From: CAVWGP01 sp963754645
GTDB taxonomy: Bacteria > Pseudomonadota > Alphaproteobacteria > Bin65
Length of the DNA stretch: 64,000 nucleotides
NCBI GenBank assembly: GCA_963754645.1
Contig: CAVWGP010000012.1
Location: 62,001-126,000, forward strand
Reading direction: 5' to 3'
The notes under the pieces were generated by a model, which was not told the origin of the DNA, ran no database searches, and saw only the letters and a program-made list of their open reading frames with translations. Below are positions 15,377 to 27,305 of this stretch, in pieces (position 1 is the stretch's first letter; the number at the start of each line of letters is the position of its first letter). The position numbers and the translations under genes are program-made.

Positions 15377-16561
15377 ATGAAACATCGCCTTGCCGTCGCC
15401 GCCGCCGTCCTCGCGCTCTCGCCCGCCGCCGATGCGCAGGACTTGCGCATCGGCTTCATGGCGACCCAAACCGGCGGCTCCGCCATCATCGGCCAGCACG
15501 CGATCAACGGCTGGAAGCTCGGCCTCGAGCACGAAGGCTGGACCAAGGATGGCGACAAGATCGCCGGCGTGCCGCTGCGCATGTTCTATGCCGACGACCA
15601 ATTCCGGCCCGACGTGGCGGTGAAGGAAGTCGAGCGGCTGATTTCGGCCGAACGCATCCACTTGGCCGCCGGCTTCATGTGGACGAACATCCTGCTGGCG
15701 GTGCGCAAGCCGCTGATCGATAGCGGCAAGATCATCCTCAGCACGGTGGCGGGCCCGTCGGTCATGGCGGGCAAGGAATGCACGCCCTACTTCGTCTCGA
15801 CCTCTTGGACCGGCGAGCAGACCGCGCAAGCCGCCGGCGATCTCTTGAATGGCGACGGCGTTTCGTCGCTCTACGTGATGGTTCCCAACTACCAAGGCGG
15901 CAAGGATATCGTCGCCGGCGTCACCAGCACCTACAAGGGCAAGGTCATCGGCCAAACCCTGTTCAAGATGGGCGAGACCGACTTCCAAGCCGAAATCTCC
16001 AAATTGCGCGCCGAGAAGCCGCAGGCCGTGTTCTATTTCGGGCCCGGCGCGATGGGCATCGCCTTCATGAAACAATGGAGCGCGTCCGGCGCCGGCAAGG
16101 ACATCAAGCTCTACACGCATTTTCTCATCGACGGGATCACGCTGCCCGTCGTCGGCGAGGAAGCGATCGGGTCGTTCCAGGTCAGCAGCTATCCGATGGA
16201 CAGCGCCGCCGAGACCAACCAGAAATTCGTCAAGGACTACGTCGCCAAATACGGCCACATTCCGTCCTTGTTCGCATCGCAGGCCTATGACGGGCCGCGC
16301 TTGATCGCCGCCGCGCTCGCCAAGACCGGCGGAAAATTCGACGATCCGATCGCGCTGGTGAAAGCCATGCGCCGCACGCCCTATCCCTCGACGCGCGGCT
16401 ATTTCCCGTACAACGTCAACGGTCTGCCGATCATCGATTTCTACAAAACCGAAATCGCGCGCGGCGCCGACGGCAAGGCGCACATGGTCACGCGCGGTAC
16501 GATCGTGAAAGGCAGCAAGGATCCCTATTGGCAGGAATGCCCGGAGCAGAACCGCCACTGA
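15377..16561 (+). CDS. ABC transporter substrate-binding protein, branched-chain amino acid (LivJ) type
   Basis: 394 residues: signal peptide MKHRLAVAAAVLALSPAADA, then a two-lobed type 1 periplasmic-binding fold starting DLRIGFMATQTGGSAIIGQH. Family members deliver branched-chain amino acids, amides or aromatic acids to a Liv-type permease. No permease or ATPase genes are adjacent, so it is an orphan binding protein that must share a transporter elsewhere or act as a sensor. It lies between two MetE-core-like genes, which suggests the ligand may be a methylated or sulfur-containing compound (inference). Confidence 0.85.
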   Translation: MKHRLAVAAAVLALSPAADAQDLRIGFMATQTGGSAIIGQHAINGWKLGLEHEGWTKDGDKIAGVPLRMFYADDQFRPDVAVKEVERLISAERIHLAAGFMWTNILLAVRKPLIDSGKIILSTVAGPSVMAGKECTPYFVSTSWTGEQTAQAAGDLLNGDGVSSLYVMVPNYQGGKDIVAGVTSTYKGKVIGQTLFKMGETDFQAEISKLRAEKPQAVFYFGPGAMGIAFMKQWSASGAGKDIKLYTHFLIDGITLPVVGEEAIGSFQVSSYPMDSAAETNQKFVKDYVAKYGHIPSLFASQAYDGPRLIAAALAKTGGKFDDPIALVKAMRRTPYPSTRGYFPYNVNGLPIIDFYKTEIARGADGKAHMVTRGTIVKGSKDPYWQECPEQNRH

Positions 16562-16571
16562 CCGGCGAGGC

Positions 16572-17821
16572 TCAGCGCCGCCACAGCCGCCGGCTCGCGA
16601 CCTTCGCACCCTCGACCAGCGTCTCCAGCTTCGCCCAGGCGATCTGCGGGTGGACGCGCCAGCGAAAGCCGCAATCGGTGGCCGCGATGACGCGCTCGCG
16701 CCCGACGACGGAGGCGTATTTCTCGATCGACTTCCGCGATATAGTCCGGATGCTCGATGACGTTCGTGGCGTGGCAGATCATGCCGGGCATGAGGATCTT
16801 GTCGTCCGCGAGCTTGGCGTCCCGCCAAACCCGCCATTCGTGCCCATGCCGCACATTGGCGGCTTCGAGCTGATAGCCTTGCGCCTTGATCCGCACGATG
16901 GCGTCGACCAGATCGGCGAGCGGCGCATCGTCGGTGTGCGGCGTGTTCTGCGACGACCAGCACATGTGATAGCGCACTTTTTCCGCCGCAATGCCCTTGA
17001 GGGCGTGATTCATCGCGTCGACCGCGAGGCCGGTCCAGCGCTTGAACGCCGCCATGCCCTCTTGCGGCACCTGGATGCGATAGCGCCCCGGCAGCGATAC
17101 GTCGTCGATCTGAATGAGGAACCCGGCATCGACGACGGCGCGATATTCCTCGTTCAGCACGTCGGCGATGGCGAAATAATATTCTTCCTCGGTCTTGTAG
17201 AACTCGTTGATGTGCCGCGTCGCGAACATGGCGGGCGCCACCACCGGCATGAAGGCCTCGACCGGCGCGGTTCCGGCGAGCGCCGACTTGAAGTTCGCGA
17301 TGTCGCGCGCGACCTCCTGCGGCTTGTACTTGAGCGCGCCGACAACGGCATAGATCGCCGGGCGCTCGACCGCGGTTCCGACCGGCATGTACATCTGGAT
17401 CACGCTCGGCAGGTTCGTGACGCCGCCCGGCGGCTCGGTGTCGGCGTAGAATTCCGCGAAACGCTCGCGCAGCGCCCGCGACGACATTACCGATTGCATC
17501 GCCGGATGCAGGAATTTGTTGGCCGGCGCCGCTTGGCCCGGTTGCGCCGGCGCTCACCGGGCGCTGCTCGATGCCTTCCATCCGGTATTTGGCGTAGCTG
17601 AAGAAATCGACCTTGCTGAACTCGCCGTCGTCGACGATGTCGATGCCGATATCCAATTGCTTGCGGACGATTTCGGCCACGCCGCTGCGCAACCGGGCCT
17701 CGAACGCCGCCATGTCGAGCGGTTCGCCCGCGAGCTTCTTCCTGAACATTTCTTCGAGGTCCGGCGGACGGTGCAAGGCGCCGGTATGCGTCGTCAGGAT
17801 TTGTTCGCCGCTCGTCTTCAT
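16572..17821 (-). CDS. Methionine synthase II (MetE C-terminal-like) protein, two frameshifts
   Basis: Starts at the ATG at 17821 (MKTSGEQILTTHTGALHRP) and ends at a TGA at 16572, about 415 residues once two single-base insertions are skipped. The first lies between about 17520 and 17560, joining SAGATGPSGAG to NKFLHPAMQSVMSS. The second lies at about 16731, joining DYIAE to SIEKYASVVG. MetE-type zinc motifs are intact: YHMCWSS (His-x-Cys) and AATDCGFRW (late Cys), plus IQIDDVSLPG. Homologues are annotated as 5-methyltetrahydropteroyltriglutamate-homocysteine methyltransferase-like, but true substrates are often unknown. Because all domains are present with no decay, sequencing error is the simplest reading. 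It converges on the binding-protein gene with 10 bases between. Confidence 0.8.
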
Positions 17822-17974
17822 GCCGCCCTCAACTGTTGGTCTCGCGCGCCCGCGCACTTTTATTGTGCGCCCCCAGGGCCGCCCTGCAAAGCGCAATCGG
17901 CGGCAAGCATGGCTTGCTTGCGCCGCCAAGCTCGGCTTTCATGAGCTTGCGCGTCGCAGGCTGCAAAGGAAGTC

Positions 17975-18439
17975 ATGGCCATGGCCGATTGGATCGAGAC
18001 CTTCAAGGGCGTCATTCACGCGTCGGAATACGATCCCAACGCGCACATGAACACGCAGTCCTATGTCTCGCGCTTCGACCAGGCGACGTGGTTCCTGCTG
18101 GCGGCGATCGGCCTGACGCCGCGCAAGGTGCGCGAGCGCGGCTTGCGCATCGCCGTGCTGCGCCAATCCTTCCAGTTTCTGCGCGAGCTGCGCGGCTGGG
18201 AGCTTGTCGTGATCCGCAGCGGCTTCATCGCCGTCGGGGAGAAGCATTTGCGGTTCCAGCACCGGCTGTTGGATTTCGAAACCAACCAGCTTGTCGCCGC
18301 CAGCGAATGCACCGCGGTGCAGGCGAGCCTCGACAGCGGCCGTTCGGTGGCGCTGGGCGACGCCGTCGTCAAGGAAGCGAAAGCGCGCCTCGTCACCATC
18401 AACGACGCCGAACGCGTCGACCTCGATGCGAAATTGTGA
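17975..18439 (+). CDS. Acyl-CoA thioesterase (4HBT hot-dog family)
   Basis: 154 residues. The active-site stretch ASEYDPNAHMNTQSYVSRFDQA contains the catalytic Asp of the YbgC/FadM-like 4HBT group, followed by the long central helix. The enzyme hydrolyses acyl-CoA thioesters. An AAAGGA ribosome site at 17965-17970 suits either the ATG at 17975 or the ATG at 17981; the second gives better spacing. It converges on the ferredoxin gene at the end of the SUF operon. Confidence 0.85.
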   Translation: MAMADWIETFKGVIHASEYDPNAHMNTQSYVSRFDQATWFLLAAIGLTPRKVRERGLRIAVLRQSFQFLRELRGWELVVIRSGFIAVGEKHLRFQHRLLDFETNQLVAASECTAVQASLDSGRSVALGDAVVKEAKARLVTINDAERVDLDAKL

Positions 18440-18448
18440 GGGCCGGAA

Positions 18449-18781
18449 TTAGGCTTCGAGCAGGTTGCGCACGACTTTCGGCAGCCGCACGGTCAAGCCG
18501 TCGAGCGCGTCGGTCATGACGATCTGGCAGCCGAGGCGCGAGTGTTTCGCAACGCCGAAAGCGAGATCGAGCATATCTTTTTCGTCATCCTTGGCGGGCG
18601 ACAGCCGGGCGAACCACTCGGGATCGACAAGGACGTGGCAGGTGGCGCAGGCCAGCGCGCCTTCGCAGGCGCCCTCGATATCGACGTCGTTGTCGCGCGC
18701 CGCTTCCATCACCGACTTGCCGACCGGCACGGCGATTTCGCGCCGCCGACCGTCGCGTTCGATGAAAATCAGCCTCGGCAT
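18449..18781 (-). CDS. fdx: 2Fe-2S ferredoxin (ISC/adrenodoxin type)
   Basis: 110 residues. The cluster ligands follow the vertebrate-type pattern C-x5-C-x2-C then a distant C: CEGALACATC and GCQIV. This class supplies electrons to Fe-S cluster assembly or to P450-like partners. It is the last gene of the SUF run, 15 bases after the A-type carrier, which supports a role in cluster assembly. Confidence 0.9.
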   Translation of the reverse strand: MPRLIFIERDGRRREIAVPVGKSVMEAARDNDVDIEGACEGALACATCHVLVDPEWFARLSPAKDDEKDMLDLAFGVAKHSRLGCQIVMTDALDGLTVRLPKVVRNLLEA

Positions 18782-18796
18782 GCGGCCGGGCGCGCG

Positions 18797-19129
18797 TCAG
18801 ACGGTGAACGACTCGCCGCAACCGCAGCGTGCCTTTTCGTTCGGATTGCGGAAGGTGAATCCGGTTTGGAATTTGTCCTCGACATAGTCCATCTCGCTGC
18901 CGATCAGGAACATGGTCGCGGCGGGGTCGATGAAGATGCGCACGCCCTGAACCTCGACCACGTCCTCGAACTTTTTCGCTTCCTTGGCGTATTCGACGAC
19001 GTAGGACATGCCCGAGCAGCCGCGATTCTTGATCCCGACCCGGATGCCCAGCACCGGCTCGACGGCCTTGGACAGAATATGCTTGACCCGCTCGACGGCG
19101 GATTCGGTGACGGTGAGGACCTGGCGCAT
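18797..19129 (-). CDS. sufA: A-type Fe-S carrier (HesB/IscA/SufA)
   Basis: 110 residues with the three conserved cysteines: one in NRGCSGMSYV and the CGCGESF pair at the C-terminus. These proteins receive Fe-S clusters from the scaffold and hand them to apoproteins. It lies 82 bases after sufT and 15 bases before the ferredoxin on the same strand. Confidence 0.92.
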   Translation of the reverse strand: MRQVLTVTESAVERVKHILSKAVEPVLGIRVGIKNRGCSGMSYVVEYAKEAKKFEDVVEVQGVRIFIDPAATMFLIGSEMDYVEDKFQTGFTFRNPNEKARCGCGESFTV

Positions 19130-19211
19130 GGCGATTTTTCGGGATGCTGGTTGTTGACGTTAGATAATCCTTGGATTCGTTAAATTCCAGTCTCAATCGA
19201 AGCCGGCGGCT

Positions 19212-19613
19212 TCAATCGAAGCCGAGCGCCATCCTAGCGTCTTCGGACATGCGCTCCTTGGTCCACGGCGGCTCCCACACCAGCTTGACCGCGACTTCGC
19301 CCACGCCGGGGACGGCGGCCACCGCCTCGGCGACCTTGCCCGGCATGGTGCCGGCCACCGGGCAGGCCGGCGCCGTCAGGCTCATCTCGATGGCGACATC
19401 GCCGTTGTCCGACCGGTCGATGCGGTAGATGAGGCCGAGATCGTAGAGATTGACCGGTATTTCGGGATCGTAGACCGTTTTGATGCCGTCGATGATCGCT
19501 TCCTCCGACGCGGCGGACGCGCCTGGCGGCAAAGCATGCCCGGCGCGCGCCAGCGCTTCGGCAGCGCCGCCCGCCGGCATGAAATCCTTGAACTCGCCAT
19601 GCTGGCCGCTCAT
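19212..19613 (-). CDS. sufT: SUF system DUF59/MIP18-family protein SufT
   Basis: 133 residues. The DUF59 fold is shown by TVYDPEIPVNLYDLGLIY, the Cys in LTAPACPVAGTMP and VKLVWEPPWT. SufT proteins help mature Fe-S proteins, probably in cluster transfer. A low-complexity N-terminal 40 residues precedes the domain. Its ATG overlaps the stop of the preceding scaffold gene by four bases, showing translational coupling. Confidence 0.9.
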   Translation of the reverse strand: MSGQHGEFKDFMPAGGAAEALARAGHALPPGASAASEEAIIDGIKTVYDPEIPVNLYDLGLIYRIDRSDNGDVAIEMSLTAPACPVAGTMPGKVAEAVAAVPGVGEVAVKLVWEPPWTKERMSEDARMALGFD

Positions 19614-20067
19614 TCGGTGCTCGCCGCGTTTTGGCCTTCGAGCGCCGCCTTCATCGTGTGCCAGGCCAGCGTCGCGCATTTGACGCGCATCGGGTAGTTG
19701 CGGACGCCGGACAGAACCTGAAGCCGGTCGAAATCGTCCTGCAGCGCGGCGGCGATCGACGGCGGCTCGTCCTGGGTGCACATCTGGTGAAACGCGCCGA
19801 ACAGCGCTTCCGCCTCGGCCACGCCCTTGCCCTTGAGCAGCTCGGTCATCAGCGACGCCGACGCGGTCGAGATCGCGCAGCCGCGGCCCTGGAACGCCAC
19901 GTCCGCAATCGCGCCGCCGTCGGCGAGCTTGAGGAACACCGTCACCTTGTCGCCGCACAGCGGATTGTCGCCCTTGGCTGCGCGATCGGCGCCCGGCATG
20001 GCGCGGAAGTTCCGCGGCCGTTTGCCGTGATCGAGTATGACCTCCTGGTAGAGGTCGCGCAGATCGC

Positions 20068-20071
<4 letters not shown>
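19610..20071 (-). CDS. sufU: SufU-type Fe-S scaffold/sulfur acceptor (NifU N-terminal-like)
   Basis: 153 residues. Cysteines occur in NPLCGDKV, GRGCAIS and VKCATLAW with an Asp after the first, the SufU/IscU ligand set that binds zinc or a nascent cluster. SufU accepts persulfide sulfur from SufS. The SufU-specific segment between the second and third Cys is present. It overlaps SufS by four bases (ATGA) and SufT by four bases. Confidence 0.9.
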
Positions 20072-21509
<1,438 letters not shown>

Positions 21510-21513
<4 letters not shown>

Positions 21514-22838
21514 CGCGCGCCTCCCATCCAGCGTTCGACGGCGCGTTCCAGCGTCATGCGCATGCCCGAGAGCGCGACCGAGCCAATCACCTCGGCCAAA
21601 AACGCCTCGATCAGCATGCGCCGCGCCTCGGCTTCGGGAATGCCGCGCGAGCGCAGATAGAACAACGCCGCGGCGTCGAGCTCGCCGGCCGTGGCGCCAT
21701 GGCTGCATTTCACGTCGTCCGCCAGGATTTCAAGTTCCGGCTTCGAATCGATCTCGGCCTTGTCGGAGAGCAGCAGCGCGCGATTGAGCTGTTGCCCGTC
21801 GGTCTTCTGCGCGCCGCGCCGAACCGCGATTTTGCCCTGGAACACGCCGCGCGCCTTGCCGTCGAGCACGCCTTTGTACAATTCCTTGCTCGTGGTTTCG
21901 GGGGCGTCGTGCTCGACGACAGTCGTGTGATCGAGATGCTGGTCGCCCTGGCCGAGATAGACGCCGTTCAAGCGGCAATGCGCGCGCGCGCCGGCGAGGC
22001 GCACGGCAATCTCGTTGCGCGCGAGCCTGCCGCCCAGCGAGAAGACGAAACTGTCGAAATTCGCGCCGGCGGCGAGCGTCGCCTCGGTGTGCGCGATGTG
22101 GAACGCCTCGCGCGCCTCCTCCTGCACCTTGCAGTGGCGCAGCACGGCGCCGTCGCCTAACGCGATCTCGGTTACCGAGTTCGAGAAATAGCTGCCGATG
22201 CACAGGCCGAGATGATGTTCGATGACGGTGGCGTGCGCGCCGGCGCCGAGCATGATTGCGTTGCGCGGATGATAGATCGGCGGGCGCGCGGCGCCGGTGC
22301 CGATCCAGAGAATTTCCAGCGGCGCATCGAGAATGACGCCGTCGGCAAGCCGGAGGATGTAGCCGTCGCCGAGCATGGCGGCATTGAGCGCAGCCAGGGG
22401 CTTGGCGGCGAAGTTTCCGTCGCCGGCGATGCCGGCGTCGATCGCGCCGGGATCGTGCGCCGACGCCCCTGTCAGGCTGGTCAGCGTAACGCCCCTGGGC
22501 AATGCACCGGGCGTCGACAGATCGGCCCGCAATTCTCCGTTGACGAAGACGAGGCGGTGCTGCGCCTCGCGGCCCTGCAACAGCGCCGGCAAGCGCGCGC
22601 GATCGACCGGCATCGGTGCCGCATCGGCCGCAAACTCCATGCTCAGCAGGGGTGCGAGATTGGTGTAGCGCCAGCTTTCGACCCTCGGCGTGGGAAATCC
22701 CGCGGAGCCGAAGGCGGCGGCGCCGGCTTTACGCAGCGCCGCGAGCGGTGGCGGCTCCGCGCCCGGCAGGCGCGCCCGCGCGCCCGCGTAGCGCCGGAGA
22801 TAATCCGCGTGGTGGTCCGGCTTGGTCATCAGTGACAT
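21510..22838 (-). CDS. sufD: Fe-S cluster assembly protein SufD
   Basis: 442 residues. The conserved beta-helix core includes FSLGGRLARNEI, GDQHLDHTTVVEHDAP, and DDVKCSHGATAGELD with its His, and the C-terminal RSRGIPEAEARRMLIEAFL shared by SufB and SufD. SufD joins SufB and SufC in the scaffold complex that builds and releases clusters. It follows sufC by 9 bases and overlaps sufS by four. Confidence 0.93.
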
Positions 22839-22847
22839 GACGTCAAC

Positions 22848-23594
22848 TCACGCCGCCGCCGCGTATTCGGCATAGCCGTTGCGCTCGAGATCGAGGGCGA
22901 GGGATTTGTCGCCGGAGCGCACGATGCGGCCCTTGGCCAGGACGTGGACGCGGTCCGGCACGATATGGTCGAGCAATCTTTGGTAATGGGTGATGACCAG
23001 CATGGCGCGCCCGGGACCGCGCAGCGCGTTGACGCCATCGGCGACGATCTTGAGCGCGTCGATGTCGAGGCCGCTATCGGTCTCGTCGAGGATCGCGAGG
23101 CTCGGCTCGAGAACGGCCATTTGCAGCACTTCGTTGCGCTTCTTCTCGCCGCCCGAAAATCCGACATTGACCGCGCGCTTCAGCATGTCGTCGCCGATGC
23201 CCAGGCGCTTGGTGCGCTCGCGGACGAGCTTGACGAACTGCATCGCGTCGAGCTCGCTTTCGCCGCGATGCTTGCGGATGGCGTTGAGCGCGTGCTTGAG
23301 AAAGACCGTGTTGGTGACGCCGGGAATTTCGACCGGATATTGGAAGGCGAGGAAGACGCCTTCGGCCGCGCGCGCCTCGGGTTCCAGCTCCAGGAGATTC
23401 TTGCCGCGATACAGCACCTCGCCCGCGGTGACGACATAGCCTTCGCGCCCCGCGAGCACATAGGACAATGTGCTCTTGCCCGATCCGTTCGGCCCCATGA
23501 TCGCGTGCACTTCGCCGGCGCCGATCGACAAAGTCAGGCCGCGCAGGATTTCCTTGCCGTCGACCGTGGCGTGCAGATTTTTGATTTCAAGCAT
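22848..23594 (-). CDS. sufC: Fe-S cluster assembly ATPase SufC
   Basis: 248 residues, an ABC-type ATPase without membrane domain. Walker A GPNGSGKST, signature FSGGEKKRNE (the SufC variant), Walker B LAILDETDSGLDID and the H-loop VITHYQ are all present. ATP binding reshapes the SufBCD complex for cluster assembly. The start ATG at 23594 follows sufB by 17 bases. Confidence 0.95.
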   Translation of the reverse strand: MLEIKNLHATVDGKEILRGLTLSIGAGEVHAIMGPNGSGKSTLSYVLAGREGYVVTAGEVLYRGKNLLELEPEARAAEGVFLAFQYPVEIPGVTNTVFLKHALNAIRKHRGESELDAMQFVKLVRERTKRLGIGDDMLKRAVNVGFSGGEKKRNEVLQMAVLEPSLAILDETDSGLDIDALKIVADGVNALRGPGRAMLVITHYQRLLDHIVPDRVHVLAKGRIVRSGDKSLALDLERNGYAEYAAAA

Positions 23595-23611
23595 ATCCCG
23601 CGTTCCGTTCG

Positions 23612-25063
<1,452 letters not shown>

Positions 25064-25078
25064 GGCCTTCGTCTCCGC

Positions 25079-25534
25079 TCAAGCGACCGCGGGCTGGCGC
25101 GGGCGCGCCGGCGCGGCGATGAAGCTCATCGGCGCGATCGCCATATCTTTCAACGTGACGCTGGCCAGCGCGGCGCGGATCGCGGCATTGACCTTGTCCC
25201 AATTGCCGCGCATCGGGCACAGGGTTTCGACTTCGCAATTGCCTTCCGTGCCATCGACGCAGGCGGTGAGCGACACCGGTCCTTCGAGCGCGCGAATGAT
25301 TTCGAGCACCGTGATCTCGTCCGGCAGCCGCGCCAACACGTAGCCCCCCGAGGCGCCGCGATGCGAGGTCAGCACGCCGCCCTGCGCCAGCTCTTTCAGG
25401 ACTTTCGCCACGGTCGGCAGGGGCACGGCAGTTTCGCTCGCAAGCTGCTGCGCCGTCACCATTTTGTCCGGCTCGCGCGCCATCATCGACAGCGCCACCA
25501 CGGCGTAATCGGTAATTCTGTTTAATTTCAACAT
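25079..25534 (-). CDS. Rrf2-family regulator of the SUF operon (IscR/SufR-like)
   Basis: 151 residues from the ATG at 25534 (MLKLNRITDYAVVALSMMA); an upstream ATG at 25546 is possible. The helix-turn-helix is followed by HRGASGGYVLARLPDEITV, and the three Cys that hold a cluster in IscR are present at CVDGTEGNCEVETLCPMRGNW. Such regulators bind an Fe-S cluster and adjust cluster-assembly genes to demand. As first gene of the operon it should regulate itself and sufBCDS; two direct repeats upstream are plausible binding sites. Confidence 0.9.
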   Translation of the reverse strand: MLKLNRITDYAVVALSMMAREPDKMVTAQQLASETAVPLPTVAKVLKELAQGGVLTSHRGASGGYVLARLPDEITVLEIIRALEGPVSLTACVDGTEGNCEVETLCPMRGNWDKVNAAIRAALASVTLKDMAIAPMSFIAAPARPRQPAVA

Positions 25535-25571
25535 ACTAGTGACCATGCCCGGCGCCGCCAGGGCGCAATTC

Positions 25572-25632
25572 AATCAGGACCGAATTCGTCCGATTGACAT
25601 AGCCGGATTCAGGGAAAAATCAAGACCGATTT
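25572..25632 (-). promoter_or_regulatory. Candidate Rrf2 operator pair ahead of the SUF operon
   Basis: AATCAGGACCGAATT (25572-25586) and AATCAAGACCGATTT (25618-25632) match at 13 of 15 positions and start 46 bases apart, upstream of the regulator start at 25534. Read on the minus strand the motif is roughly AATCGGTCTTGATT, AT-rich ends around a GC core as in IscR type sites. No tested consensus was used. Confidence 0.45.
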
Positions 25633-25664
25633 AGTTCGAATTGGCCTTTGGCGGCCCGATCGCC

Positions 25665-26378
25665 TCAGTCCTTGGTCATGTTCCGAGGCTTCGAATCGCG
25701 CTCGGCGACGGCGCGGCCGATTTGTGCGTGGACGCTCTTCAAAGGCGGCTTATCGGGGAACGTCATCGGCGCCAATTCCGCCAAACGAGCCTCGGCCTCG
25801 GCGAAGCGGCCAAGTTGGCGGTCCAACTCGGCCGCGAGCAATTTGGCGGTGAGCCAGTTTGCCGTTCCGTGTTCCAAAGACGGCAGCGCCGCGTCGAACT
25901 TATCTCGCGCCAGCGCCAGATAGGATTGGTGGCGCGCCACGTCGCCGTTCTCCGCTTGCCAAGCGGCCCGCAGATAGATTTGCGCGAGCTTCCACGGCGC
26001 TGGTTTTTCGAAGCGTTCTTCCAACTTGGCCCAAATATAATAATCCGTGTGCGCGGTGCGCTGCGCCTTATATTCGGCCGTTGCCACGTAAGCCTTGAGA
26101 GCCGCGATCTCCGCCTCGGCGAAGTCGGTTCGGTAGACGACGAAGCGATTGCCCGGGCACACCGGCAGCGGCGCCGGCGCCATCAGCGCGCCATGCGGCC
26201 GCATATCGAGCCGCACGCCGAACTGCGTGTAGCTGTTGATCGCCTTGTGCATGAATTTCTGCCCGTCGATCGGGCAGGTCACTTCGACGTCGCGCAGCGT
26301 CAACGCCGAAGCCGGGGCCATGCCGGCGGCCAGCGCCAGCGCCGCGAACGCGCTTCGCAAACTCGACCACTTTGTCAT
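25665..26378 (-). CDS. Secreted DUF2225-like protein
   Basis: 237 residues from the ATG at 26378. A signal peptide (MTKWSSLRSAFAALALAAG) ends near ASA. The mature N-terminus carries VTCPIDGQKF, the CP-x-x-G-x-x-F block that opens DUF2225-type proteins, then a helical, TPR-like part with YLRAAWQAE and ALARDKFDAAL. In exported form the single Cys may be metal- or heme-facing; unknown. It lies on the same strand upstream of the SUF regulator but is separated by the operator region, and probably belongs to a different transcript. Confidence 0.7.
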   Translation of the reverse strand: MTKWSSLRSAFAALALAAGMAPASALTLRDVEVTCPIDGQKFMHKAINSYTQFGVRLDMRPHGALMAPAPLPVCPGNRFVVYRTDFAEAEIAALKAYVATAEYKAQRTAHTDYYIWAKLEERFEKPAPWKLAQIYLRAAWQAENGDVARHQSYLALARDKFDAALPSLEHGTANWLTAKLLAAELDRQLGRFAEAEARLAELAPMTFPDKPPLKSVHAQIGRAVAERDSKPRNMTKD

Positions 26379-26489
26379 GCCCAATCGCTCCGAATCCGTT
26401 GCCGCCATCATCCTTATACGCGAACGGGGCGCTTCGATGGCCCGATTGCGGCGGGTTTGCGAACGGAAAAAGCGTTAACGGCCGTTGGC

Positions 26490-27266
26490 TCAAAGCCGGT
26501 TCTGGATCACGGCGAACCAATTCTTAACCGCCGGATCGATGGCGCGCGGTTGGGGGTTTTGCAGGCGGCCGTTGCCGTCGGTGGCGAGCGTGCGGCGCGC
26601 CACCGCGTTGCTGAGATTGCCGCCGATCACGTCGATCGAGCCGCGCCGCACCTCGACGACGATGTCGCAATGCGACCAATAGTTGCGGTTGGGCTGCCTG
26701 TCGTAGTCGATGCCGCGTTCCAGCGCGTTGCACACCAGGTCGCCGGGCTGCGGCGCATAATCGGCGAGGCGATGCGCCCAAAAGGCGCCGCTGCCGCGCT
26801 CGCGATTCTCGGTCGCCCATTTTATGTAGTGCGCGTGCGAGCCCGTGGCGGGCCAGCGCTCGCCGGCGCCCGCGCTCTTGAGCACGAAGGAAACGAAAGC
26901 GCCCGACCAGCCGATGCGCGGGTTGGACACCGATTGGCCGGTGCCGATGCGCCAATAATCGGCGATGCGCGCCGCATAGGCGCGATCGGTCTCCTTCGGC
27001 CCTCGGCGATGATTGAATTGTTCGCCCCAATAACGCCATTCGACGAAGGCGGCATTGACGACGCGTTCCTGGAAGCTGCCGGCGCGCGGACGGACGATCG
27101 GGGCCGGGCGCGAATGATCGGGCGCGATGGTGCGGAAATCCGGCACCGATGCGCGCTCGCCGCCGGCGCAGCCGCCCGCCAGCAGCGCCGCGGCTGCGGC
27201 GAGGCTGCGCCAACTTGGCGCCATGCCAGAACATCGATCGGCTTTCATCGCGCTCCGCTTCACCAT
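26490..27266 (-). CDS. DUF2272-type lipoprotein
   Basis: Up to 258 residues. The best lipoprotein signal starts at an internal ATG (27224): MAPSWRSLAAAAALLAGGC with the Cys as lipidation site, so the true start may be there (244 residues). The mature part has WSGAFVSFVLKSAGAG, H-containing SHAHYIKWA and WSHCDIVVEV, a layout seen in DUF2272 and CHAP/NlpC-like cysteine or transglutaminase-type hydrolases. It may act on peptidoglycan or peptides in the periplasm (inference). Divergent from gamma-glutamyltransferase. Confidence 0.75.
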   Translation of the reverse strand: MVKRSAMKADRCSGMAPSWRSLAAAAALLAGGCAGGERASVPDFRTIAPDHSRPAPIVRPRAGSFQERVVNAAFVEWRYWGEQFNHRRGPKETDRAYAARIADYWRIGTGQSVSNPRIGWSGAFVSFVLKSAGAGERWPATGSHAHYIKWATENRERGSGAFWAHRLADYAPQPGDLVCNALERGIDYDRQPNRNYWSHCDIVVEVRRGSIDVIGGNLSNAVARRTLATDGNGRLQNPQPRAIDPAVKNWFAVIQNRL

Positions 27267-27305
27267 AGTCTCCCCGCTTCGTCAACCGTCCCGGCAGTAA
27301 GAACC

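Noticed and set aside
17852..17927. Hairpins upstream of the thioesterase gene
   Set aside because: GCGCAC/GTGCGC and GGCGGC/GCCGCC stems exist but lack T tracts and are common in such GC-rich DNA.
14213..17929. 1238-residue leftward open frame
   Set aside because: It carries the N-terminal frame of the MetE-like gene (to about 17520) and then continues as antisense of other genes with no recognisable motifs; GC-rich sequence leaves long open antisense frames.
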